From: Gentiana macrophylla
Taxonomy: Eukaryota; Streptophyta; Magnoliopsida; Gentianales; Gentianaceae
Assembly (NCBI GenBank): GCA_026214975.1
Contig: CM047814.1
Coordinates: 22,219,541 to 22,283,540 of the forward strand
Direction: 5' to 3'
Length of the DNA: 64,000 nt
Shown: positions 55,257-64,000 of the stretch, piece by piece
Layout: each line of letters opens with the position of its first letter
Position numbering within the stretch: position 1 is the stretch's first letter
The notes under the pieces: generated by a model
The model's database searches: none
What the model was told of the DNA's origin: nothing
Seen by the model: only the letters and a program-made list of their open reading frames with translations
Translations under genes and position numbers: made by a program

Positions 55257-58030
55257 AGCGTATGTATGCCAGCGTCATTTAGCAGGGCATATGGAAAGGG
55301 AAATCGAAATAAAAGAGCCATCTTCGTTTATTAAGAAATACAATTGTTTCCAAAGCAAATTTGCGGCCTACCATGCTTTGCGATCTCAAAAAAAAAAAAA
55401 AATAAAAATAAAAAATGGGTTACACTCTATCTAATGAGTGTACCTATAACGATCCATGAAATGCTTCGCACCCTCGCTAAGCCGCATAGCTTCGTTATTA
55501 ATGAAGCAAAAGGAAGCGGCGATGTCGGTCCATAGAAACCGCAAAATTAACCGCTTCCCGATGAATCAAGATCCCCAATCAATATCAACGCGATGATCGC
55601 GAATAGCGTGCAAAAGCAAAGCTTCGGCTTCACTAATGACCTCGTTATCCGTGGACAAGAGGGCGCCCGAGTTGATGAACCTTTTCCACTCACGATTGCT
55701 ACGAGAAAGATCGACGCAGGCCCAAAGACACGAGGTCGCTCATAATCGTGAAAGAGCTCGCGAAGGGCTCGTCGCAAGCAAGATTGTCTACTTGACTCAT
55801 CGGCAAGGTTCCAAGCGAGCTCATAATGGGATAAGGGTCGATAAGCGGGTATACCAGGGCACCATTGATGGATTCCGAGTAAAAATGACCGCGACGCCAC
55901 GAAGGTAATGCATTTGGCATCCCCCCTCGAAGCAACTTCGACAAGATGGAATAGAACTCCTCACTATTGAAAGATTGGAAAGTATTGACGAAGGTGGTGC
56001 AACAAAATCGCCCACCCGTAAAAACGTCGTGCGAAGAGAACCGTCACCCTCGACCTTGCTCGATCTAAACCCCTCTCTTTCGCAGCTCAACCCACTCAAA
56101 ATAGCGCCGAAAATGATCTTTAGCAACGCCGAGGCGAGAAAGAAGAAAGGGGATACATCACGAATAGGGCGAGCTTTCCATATCCGAACCCGGCCGCTTC
56201 CCACAGGTGAGACATAGCGTAAAGTAAAGGGGGGATAAAACAATAAAGAGGATAATGAACAAATTGCGAAGAAAGAAAGCAAATTCAAAGATAAGGCAAG
56301 AGGCGAGAATGAGTTCCAAGGTACTCCTTTTATACTAAAAGGAGGATATAACCAAGGCGGCGAAACGCCTGACCATAAAGAGACCGAAATTTATGGCTAC
56401 AAAGATTACACTCGACACCTATTTATTAGGGATCATAACTCTGCGTTAATGACACGGTCAAAGGTCAGCTCTGAGAGGCTAAATTTACGACAAAACACTT
56501 TGCTCATAGGTCGCGGAAATCTTGACAATTGACACCGCATAATGACCATGGTTAGGACAAGACGACGACGTTTACGTGACGCGTGACTCCAACAAATTAT
56601 GTAAAAGACCTCGCACAAATCAAGAGGACCGCATCTGAGAGATAAAGTAATGCCTATCACGGCCTCGCTAAAGACCGCCAGATAGTCAACACAAATCGTG
56701 GACGGGAAAAATCAAATCTTATAAATAGAAAATGCAGAGAGTAAATTGTCAAGATATTACAACTCAAAATTCGGCAAATCACAAAGATAAATAGTCAAGG
56801 TTACAAGTCAAATTTTTAAAGGGCTCGCAGAAAATCCAAAAATCTAGAGATCATGAGGCGGTGGGGTGTTTGATGAACTCATCGCCTTGCTCGGAGGACG
56901 GCGGCTTCTTCAACGCCTCAAAGTTCACAGGATTAACGAGAGGGATCCCAAACAGGCTCGCCACGACTAAGTTGTTCATCAGATCGAGGTAATAAGCTCA
57001 TTGGCATAGGAATCTCCGGGTGAAAAACCACTAAATCGGGATGACCTTGGTGCATATTCACCCACCGCAAAGATATCTTCCAGAGTAATGTGCTCTCCCT
57101 CGGTCACCCCGGATGCAATGAGCTAAGTGACTAAAACCCTGATCAAAGCTATGCTCCATGAGGTCAAGAAGTCATCTCAATTCTTGTAGGCGGCGACGGC
57201 CCTGACTTGGCCTCCTCAACGGCCTCGGCGATTTCTTTCACGCCTTCCTCTGCAGCTCTCTTCGCAGCCTTCTTCTTCAAGAGCTTTCTCAAGACCTTTC
57301 TTTAGCAATCAGATCCGCCTCGAAGCTTACCCTCAACTTAGCGATCTCCTCCTGCGCCCCACAAAATCCTTGGTCAAAGTGGAAATTTTCTCATTGATTT
57401 CAAATCCAGGTTTAGAGTGCTCCTCCAAGATTAATCTCATCTTTTCCACTCTTGACAGCGTGCCTAGCTTTCATTTCGGCAAGAACTCTTGCCTGTCACG
57501 CCCATACCATTGCGCCGTCACCTTTATCATCTCTCGCCTCGCGCCTCTCGGTGACCTCGAGCACCTATTCAAACGAGCGCCGAGCTGGGAAAGCAAGGGG
57601 AGTTGGCCAAAAACAAAAAAATAAATTAAAAAAAAAAAAAAGAAAAAGGAAGAAGAGAAGAAAGAGGTGGTCTTACCATGAAGCGAAGAATCCCAAATCG
57701 GCGCTCAAATCTCGATTTGGCGATCTCATCTTGAGGCGGAGTATTATCTTGAGCCGCATAAGCGGGCTAGTATGCCCCGACCAATCTCCACTTGAACATG
57801 ATCGGGATAGTCAAAGGAATCGCCCAAGAGGAATCACATCAACAATTGCTTCACCAACCCGACGAGCTTTGGATAGGTCAAGATCCTGGTAAAGCTCGGA
57901 TCCAACCAGCGGCCTCTTTCCCGAGTAACCTCGAGGAAAGGTTTTTGTGGCAAGAAACGGTCGGCGCGCGCTTCTCCACCGGAGCTTCAACCTCTTCAAG
58001 ATGCACCGGGTGTGGCGGGCCGTTTGGGTG
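55257..58030 (-). pseudogene. Antisense region, distal part (coiled-coil-like, broken)
   Basis: Read on the minus strand, 57200-57560 gives charged helical text (VLAEMKARHAVKSGKDEIN; LRKLLKKKAAKRAAEEGVK; EIAEAVEEAKSG). It looks like a coiled coil, with breaks between blocks. A 155-codon minus ORF at 55821-56288 starts just 39 bases after a TATAAAAG (56334-56327) and is not recognised. No sense-strand gene fits. I interpret this as the 3' part of an antisense transcription unit, possibly with a second start. Confidence 0.45.
56320..56347 (-). promoter_or_regulatory. Possible second antisense TATA box within a palindrome
   Basis: TATAAAAG on the minus strand (56334-56327) lies in CTCCTTTTATACTAAAAGGAG-type symmetry: nine-base arms around a three-base centre. 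An ORF of 155 codons begins at 56288. Whether it is a promoter or a chance palindrome is open. Confidence 0.35.
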
Positions 58031-58326
58031 GGCGATCATTCTTCGCCTTCTCTGGTTGAGGTCGCTTTCGCGCCGTGCGACTCTTTAGCGAGGGATGAGT
58101 CTTTTTGAGGCACCACCGACTGGGCTCGCAACAAGAGGCGGAGAGGAAGTCGCAGCAAGGCGTAAGAGGTCGCAGCCTTCCGGGTTATATGTCTCGGCGA
58201 CAACCGAGGCATCCACGGTCCAGGGCACTTTCCTGAGCTTTCTTGAGCCTCTTGTCGAGCATTGGTCGCCTTGGTCGCCTCCGCGTCGCTTGTTTCTTTG
58301 AGCCTCGCGAGCATTTGGATCCATAC
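58028..58326 (-). pseudogene. Candidate downstream exon of the antisense gene
   Basis: On the minus strand a CTTTCCTTTTGTAG acceptor-like site ends at 58327. The following frame reads MDPNAREAQRNKRRGGDQGD, then LRKVPWTVDASVVAETYNPE and LLRLAATSSPPLVASPVGG before a stop near 58085. It is charged then Pro/Ser-rich, with no recognised domain. The donor might be GTAACTTTC near 58407. Confidence 0.4.
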
Positions 58327-58399
58327 CTACAAAAGGAAAGCGGTTTAGAACCCAACAAAACAAAATGAGCATATACAAATAAATACAAGTGGACAAAGA

Positions 58400-59814
58400 A
58401 AGTTACAAAGGCCTAAGTAAAGGATCGCCCCATATTCGGACACTGAGGAGGGAAAACATTTGTTGATATGGCAATCCCCAATCCAGTCCGGATCGCAACT
58501 CAGACCCATTCGTACTAAGGGCACGGCATTCCTCTACCTACTAGGCCCGCCATACATACAAAAGGCTCGGCCAGTCAAGAAGTTCAACCTAGGCAACATT
58601 TCTCCGAGATGGCGCCGCCCATCCGACCGATTAACGCCATCGCCCCTTTACATAGCGCCGCCACTCACGGGGGTCAAAGGATTAAAAGCGTGGATTGCCT
58701 CCGCGACTCCCTCGCCGCTTCGAAAAAGCCAACCTACCTTCGACTCGACTTTCGAAGCACCACGCCCCATTTGTGAAACTTATTGGGAAGCGAGAATAGT
58801 AAGCGAGTCTTCGCCTCGTGGAGATTTGTCCAGAACAATGTCCCCACGTAAGAGATAAAATTGCCCCAAGAAAGTTAACGCCGGTTCAATCTTCGAGTCG
58901 CACATAACCGCGAAAGCCATCAATCGGATAATAGCCCCGACGGCAAAATCGTAAGAAGCGCTGCATCTCCTCGCAGATCTTCACAAAGAAAGGATCGAAA
59001 AGCGGTCTCGCACCGCATGCAAATGATGGAAGTGGAGGATAAGGGTGTCCTCGGAGCGCGCGCGCACATACATAATCCTTGTGATCCCGGGCTTAAATTT
59101 GTCGGCCTCCTTCTCATAATCGAAAAAGAAAACCGATACACACCGGTGTCGATTCCAAATATACGATTTATGGTCCTATTGAGATCGCGCCCTTACACGC
59201 TGGGACCATTTCTTCTCAACATCCTTCTCATACGCCGTCATGGTCCCAAACTCCCGTATAGCTTCGTGGATTGTTAGGTCGAGAGTTCTTCGGTCGGGTG
59301 GCGGCGCGGCGGCTTCACCGATCGTCATGGTTTGGCTCGCAATTTTCTTCTTCTTACGCTTTTTTATGGGCACCCGGATATCCTTCCGAGGCAATTCAAC
59401 ATTTTCATCCTCACTGGACCCCATTAACTCATGAACTGCGGCGTCCTGAACATAAGCTTCGTCGTGGTCGGGAGCGCCGCTAGTACTTGGGACCGCAGTT
59501 TGTCCTTCAGCCGGGGACGCGATTTTTTCAGCCCCGTGAACAGTTGGAGATTTTTGAGCCCGCGCTTTCTCTTTAAGGCTCTCTCTACGCGGCGGATTTC
59601 TGGCAGAGATAAAGGCCTCCAACTCAAAAGGGTCGGCATCCATAGTAGCGACCTCATCAGCAGTAATCTCGCCAACACCTGCGCGAGTACTTTCCACTTC
59701 CACCTCGTCCAGTAGATCGCCGACTGAGGCCGCAGATAATATGGGGTCATCCTCAGCATAATCATAAATCTCCCTTTCCGCAGAATCATCGCTAGAATAA
59801 TCATTCCCCGACAT
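58400..59814 (-). CDS. Antisense ORF of the Tat element (212-codon open part 59176-59814)
   Basis: The open part starts at ATG 59814, directly after a splice acceptor TTTTTGCAG (intron end 59816). It is very acidic at first (NDYSSDDSAEREIYDYAEDD), then Ser/Pro/Glu-rich, with the basic patch PIKKRKKKKIA near residue 155 (nuclear-signal-like) and TIHEAIREFGTMTAYEKDVE near the end. Past 59176 the frame breaks, but coding-like text continues (RFSILCEDLRGDAA; NFLGAILSLTWGHCSGQIS). Antisense ORFs of unclear function are known in several Tat-lineage elements such as Grande. I do not recognise a catalytic domain. Confidence 0.6.
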
Positions 59815-59815
59815 C

Positions 59816-60141
59816 CTGCAAAAACAAGGGAGGAAAAAGGTGGAGCTTTGGACCTGTATAATAATAAATTAGCCCAGGAAGGTGATCGCACCCACTTCAA
59901 TGCCGCCTCCTCCGTTTTTGCAAGAGAGATCGCAAATAAAATTACAGAGGAAAGCAGGGGAGCGGGTGAAACCCCAATTTTCCCAGGAAAGCTATAATCT
60001 CTCCCCAGGAAAAACCCCCATTATTAATCAGAAACAAATCGAGGTTGCATCCCCGTTGCAGAAAGAAAGATGAAAATGATGCCTATGGAAAAATAACGCA
60101 GGGATGGATGAATAAAAGAGTTAAAAGAGAGGAATTCTTAC
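59816..60141 (-). other. Predicted 326-base intron in the antisense leader
   Basis: On the minus strand the donor GTAAGAATT starts at 60141 and the acceptor TTGTTTTTGCAG ends at 59816, one base before the ATG codon of the antisense ORF. Both borders fit plant consensus well. It is predicted from sequence only. Confidence 0.55.
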
Positions 60142-60355
60142 CCAATTTGCTGAGGAAAAGAGGAAATCCGCGTGAAGACTGGGAAATGCTCAAGAAAGTG
60201 GCCGGAATCTTCAAAAGAACCACCTTGAAATCCTAAAACCACCAAAGAAACGCCGCTGAACCTTCAAAGCTCCGCCAAGAAACCTTAAGAATTCGATCGA
60301 TAAACAAATGAAGAAATAAGGAATGCTAAAAGTGTGAGGAGGTTGAGGGTGAAAG

Positions 60356-60366
60356 CCTTATATAGG
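60356..60366 (-). promoter_or_regulatory. Antisense TATA box
   Basis: CCTATATAAGG on the minus strand, followed by a pyrimidine-rich, ATG-poor leader of about 190 bases up to the intron donor at 60141. Transcription would start near 60330 and run away from the tandem array toward pol. Confidence 0.6.
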
Positions 60367-60554
60367 CAAGGGGCCACGATCGAACGGTTGGGAACCCTTC
60401 ATCCGACGGTTCGAGATTAGGCGGCGATTATCGGGCTTCGAAATGAAGGCGTCCCATCAATGCTCATGTGCAATCGCCAGGCGAGCTTGCAAAGGCGCGC
60501 CGATTACTCAAAGAATGGTACTGGAGGATCGACGTCGACCACGATTGACGATCT

Positions 60555-61430
60555 CGCCCCATCAAACTGACCCAAAGTTGCTTTAAGGTCGCTTGCTTTA
60601 AAAGCACGGCCCTTAGTGAACAAGTCGCATCAGACGAGGTCGCAAAAACAGACCCAGAGTTGCTTCAAGGCGCGTGTTTTGAAAGCACGGCCCTTAGTGA
60701 ACAAGTCGCATCGCATTTGACAAGGTCGCAAAAAATCGACCCAAAGTTACTTTGAGGTCACTTGCTTTAAAAGCACGGCCCTAAGTGTACAAGTCGCATT
60801 AGACGACAAGGTCGCAAAAACAGGCCCAGAGTTGCTTCGAAGGCCGCATGCTTTGAAAGCACGGCCCTTAGTGAACAAGTCGCATCGCACGACAAGGTAG
60901 CAAAATCGACCCAAAGTTACTTTGAGGTCGCTTGCTTTAAAAGCACGGCCCTAAGTGTACAAGTCGCGTCGACGACAAGGTCGCAAAATCGACCCAAAGT
61001 TACTTTGAGGTCGCTTGCTTTAAAAAGCACGGCCCTAAGTGTACAAGTCGCATCGAGGCGACAAGGTCGCAAAACAGCCCGTAGTTGCTTCAAGGCGCGT
61101 ATGCTTTGAAAGCACGGCCCTTAGTGAACAAGTCGCATCGCATCGACAAGGTCGCAAAAAAGCGACCTAAAGTTACTTTGAGGTCGCTTGCTTTAAAAAG
61201 CACGGCCCTAAGTGTACAAGTCGCATCAGACGACAAGGTCGCAAAACAGGCCCAGAGTTGCTTCGAAAGCCGCATGCTTTGAAAGCACGGCCCTTAGTGA
61301 ACAAGTCGCATCAGACGACAAGGTCGCAAAAACAAACTGACCCAAAGTTACTTTGAGGTCGCTTGCTTTAAAAGCACGGCCCTAAGTGTACAAGTCGCAT
61401 ACGACGACGAGGTCATAAAAGGTGTTGATA
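60555..61430. repeat. Tandem array of two alternating 83-base unit types
   Basis: Ten units share CTTTAAAAGCACGGCCC-type cores, CAAGTCGCAT and GACAAGGTCGCAAAA. Type B has AAAGTTACTTTGAGGTCGC and CCTAAGTGTAC. Type A has AGAGTTGCTTC, GCATGCTTTGAAAG and CCTTAGTGAAC. Reading left to right they mostly alternate, with one B-B pair near 60908-60990. The first unit (60560) is a hybrid. The array sits between the antisense promoter and the 3' polypurine tract. Confidence 0.88.
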
Positions 61431-61471
61431 ATTACTCCATCCTTCATATCCTCAGGGAATATCATTAAAGC

Positions 61472-61488
61472 ACGGAGTAGGGGGCCAT
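61472..61488 (+). other. Polypurine tract of the Tat element
   Basis: CGGAGTAGGGGGCCAT precedes the 3' LTR start at 61489; the G-rich run is the expected plus-strand primer. Confidence 0.6.
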
Positions 61489-62039
61489 TGATGGGTATAA
61501 ATAATTCCACCACCTCAACAGTGGGAGACAACCCACTGCGGCCATCCTCCGGCATGACAGAAGAGATCGCAAAGAGGGCGGCCACTGTGTCTCACCTCGC
61601 CGCGACCAAAGCATTTGCGGCCCCAGGCAAGTGCAACAGATCCTGTGGATCTCATCCAGGCAAGTCAAGAAGGGGCGCCAAGGGGACGAGGCAGGAAAAG
61701 GCTTGCTCCTTGCGACCTCAGAAAGATGGCCGCCGGTTGATCCAGATCTTTTCCCCACTTGTATCTTAGATATTTCGTCTTACTTAATATCTAAGTTAAA
61801 CCTAGCTGTTAGTGGAATGTCTAATAGATTACTTATTCCCTAAGTTACCCACCTCTATAAAAGGTGTGGTCATTGTAAACTAGAGGAGGATGAAATATAC
61901 ACTACATTTGCAAGCCAAAGCTCTGTCCATTTTTATTCCTCCACACCGCCACCCGCCGGAGTATCACACCACCTTAATACAGCCAGATATCCACCGTCTA
62001 TACACCGCAAGGACTCCTGTGACGATTTATACATCATCA
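61489..62039 (+). repeat. 3' LTR of the Tat element
   Basis: 551 bases, the same length as the 5' LTR, with the same TGATGGG start and ATCATCA end. TATAAAA lies at 61856-61862. It is followed by the target duplication GTCTC. Confidence 0.95.
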
Positions 62040-62044
62040 GTCTC

Positions 62045-62620
62045 GAAATAATTAATGTACATCTATTTGAATGCACGTCCTATTATTAAATCAAAATGCG
62101 ATAAAAAGTCTCAAACTTAAAACTAAAAGCCGTCCTTGAAAGAATCGTAATTCACTTATACTGAAACTTCATCTATTTGAGCTACGTTTTTTTTCTATCA
62201 CCGGCATCCAAGCCTGGCTGATTTCGAATGTGTCTGGCCACACTGATCGTTACTGGCATATACATTTAGAGACGTGGCGTAAACTGCTTGGTATTGGAGA
62301 AACAATTTGCTGCACGCCCTGAAGTCGATCGTCCGCCTTTGCAAGTTTTGCCGTCTCAAATGGTTCAGAGAATCAAGAATCTCAAGCTCGTTTGGAACCT
62401 CTAGGCTTGCGAAGATCCTGGGATGCTCTCTGCATGTTGCTTCTCATTTTTTTAATATATTTTTTCCACTTTTAGTGGTGTGATAACTTCTTGTTATTTT
62501 TGCTTGCAACCTGTAAAGAACCTTCTCTGTTGGTGAAATAAAATTTGATCGCTTTGAAAAAGGAAAAAATCTTCATCACGCATAACTATGATCACTGCAT
62601 ATGACCGCCCATTGTAAATG
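62045..62620. other. Host spacer right of the Tat element
   Basis: The original insertion target continues here from 48971. Scraps such as RSSALQVLPSQMVQRIKNLK-like text near 62330 hint at a decayed coding piece, too short to name. Confidence 0.35.
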
Positions 62621-62792
62621 AGAACTTGGATCACCTGCTGTAAAATAGTGTTGTATCTTCTGCTGTCCCTTGTAAAAATGGTGTTTAAGAATTTTTTTCC
62701 TTTTTCTTTTTGAGCTGAAATTCCCCCTTTGTCACCACTCCACCTGATGACAGCAGGCTGCTGTGTTTTGAACACAGCAGAGGATCCACCCC
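62621..62792. mobile_element. Mutator-like MITE, copy 2 (opposite orientation)
   Basis: Ends TTGGATCACCTGCTGT and, inverted, GGTGGATCCTCTGCTGTG match the element at 40220-40379. Flanks TGTAAATG (62613-62620) and TGTAAATG (62793-62800) form an eight-base, or imperfect nine-base, duplication. The inner GACAGCAGGCTGCTGTG is shared with copy 1. The centre is T-rich and differs. Confidence 0.72.
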
Positions 62793-62800
62793 TGTAAATG

Positions 62801-64000
62801 GTTGATTTAAATTAAAGTAGAGAGCGAGACAACTACCATATTTTGTCCAGAGACTATGATTCTCATTTGAAAAACATAACAACTAAGTGGGCACAAATGC
62901 CATGTAAACAGTGCCTACATATTAAAAGGGAAGTAAGTAAATCATTAACATTCTAAAATTCACCTCTAGGTTAGTTTGAAAATATCGTTATAAAATTACT
63001 GGAAAATTAATATTGAAATCGAAATACTTTTATATAAAATTTGTACTGAAGTCCTTAGTGAAAAAAAAACTGGAATGATGACACCGTTCTAATTTGTGCC
63101 TAAAAAAGGTTCTGAATCTATGTAATATTATCATTTTTTTAAATTAAAAAATATATAAAGATACTAAACCTAAAAGAAATTTGAGTGTATATAGATTATT
63201 TTGACGAATCTCACCCTTTCACTTGTTTTAACTCATCGGCTATGTTGCACAGACATCACGCATCTGTGACACGTCATACGATGACGACACTCTGACACAT
63301 AATGATACTGGCTTAATTCTAAAATTTAACGACTCGACACGCCGCCTACACATTATATATATAATAAATAAAATTCAATTTACCAAAAAAATATCTGTAA
63401 ACATCTGAAAAAACTAGACAAAATAAGATAGGTATTGCATAAACTTTATGAATATCTAGAATAGATATTCTACCTCTATACGGTGCCAAAAAAAATTGTG
63501 ATTGACCTTCAAAATATTACAAATTGTAAAAATGATTCTTTATCAACAAAAAAATGTATAAATTTGATACGACGTATTATTTATTTAATTATTATAGAAA
63601 TGAAAATTGTGTATTTTAACGTTTTCATTGAAGAAAACTTAAATAAAGAAAATAAATTTAAAAAAGGGCTAATTATTTAAAAGGACTGATTTTCAACTTA
63701 TTAGGGGTAATAGGACACTCCGAAATCTTATTTAGTTATAAGGACATTCTAATTTTAAAAGGAAACTTATTTAGTTATAGGACATTCTAATTTTAAGTGG
63801 ATAAAGAGGAAGAAGGAAAAAAAAGGAAGAAAGGGAAAAAAAAAGAAGCTCTCAAAGGAAAAAAAAAAAAAAAAAAGAAAAAAAAATGCTTTTTTTTTTT
63901 TTTTTTTAATTCACCATATGCCTAAACGCCATATATTTTGATCTAAAACTCGATCATCATAATTTTTTCACTAAAATTCATATTTGTTCGTCTTCTTTAT
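62801..64000. other. AT-rich spacer
   Basis: No gene recognised. It contains long A and T runs (63837-63910) that could fold into a hairpin, and the short duplication at 63726-63797. Confidence 0.45.
63726..63797. repeat. Imperfect tandem duplication of about 42 bases
   Basis: CTTATTTAGTTAT, AGGACATTCTAATTTTAA occurs twice in succession with one base inserted. Confidence 0.8.

Larger units (their letters stand above)
48977..62039 (+). mobile_element. Tat-lineage gypsy retrotransposon with antisense gene region
   Basis: The 13.1-kb element has 551-base LTRs at both ends and the five-base duplication GTCTC at 48972-48976 and 62040-62044. In order it holds PBS, frameshifted gag and pol (about 49.9-55.26 kb), a 6.2-kb 3' region with an antisense ORF, a tandem array, a polypurine tract and the 3' LTR. 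The gag tail YCDYHKDHGHITDECFTLR, the duplicated RNase H and the long non-pol 3' region are typical of the Tat lineage. All genes are broken as read, yet the LTRs are almost identical in their last 300 bases. Confidence 0.93.

Noticed and set aside
59424..59900. 158-codon minus ORF overlapping the antisense gene
   Set aside because: It is the shifted shadow of the 59176-59814 frame, has no splice-linked ATG and less plausible composition.

Overview
The window is nuclear DNA of a flowering plant, probably a eudicot. It carries an intronless chloroplast-type amidophosphoribosyltransferase gene, nested Ty1/copia and Ty3/gypsy LTR retrotransposons, Stowaway, hAT-like and Mutator-like MITEs, a Helitron terminus and AT-rich spacers. 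No bacterial, organellar, rRNA or tRNA genes were seen. The only clearly intact host gene is the minus-strand purine gene at 45858-47588.

Layout. 1-9362 is a decayed copia element, cut by the left edge, with a long LTR at 6992-9362. A foldback MITE sits inside each LTR copy. It abuts a fragment of a second copia gag-pol (9363-10317, minus). From 10318 lies an Athila-like gypsy LTR, primer-binding site and gag. This element was split by a complete non-coding LTR element (12007-17827, TSD GTGAC). 18.9-20.2 kb holds a broken plant-mobile-domain gene. 20.5-22.0 kb is an AT-rich repeat array, and a Helitron 3' end lies at 24310. 24.7-25.3 kb holds a broken coding segment of unknown family. 26.8-33.0 kb is LTR-derived repeat territory with several palindromic tandem arrays and three copies of an LTR promoter segment. 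33-45 kb is mostly spacer with MITEs, copia reverse transcriptase and RNase H relics and one captured-exon candidate. After the purine gene come an LTR-like fragment and a hAT-type MITE. A 13-kb Tat-lineage gypsy element (48977-62039, TSD GTCTC) fills most of the rest.

How parts relate. The Tat element has sense gag-pol remnants (about 49.9-55.26 kb). It also has a long 3' region that looks like an independent antisense gene: TATA box, 5' leader, intron with GTAAG donor and TTTTGCAG acceptor, and a 212-codon ORF. After this comes a tandem array of two alternating unit types, then the polypurine tract and 3' LTR. The non-coding element at 12-17.8 kb carries six copies of a short hairpin with a similar loop but arms that differ in complementary ways. 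This is the best candidate here for an undescribed structured element. Many disagreements between repeat copies are 1-4 base indels at CG-rich spots. Part of the apparent decay may therefore be assembly error in methylated DNA rather than mutation.
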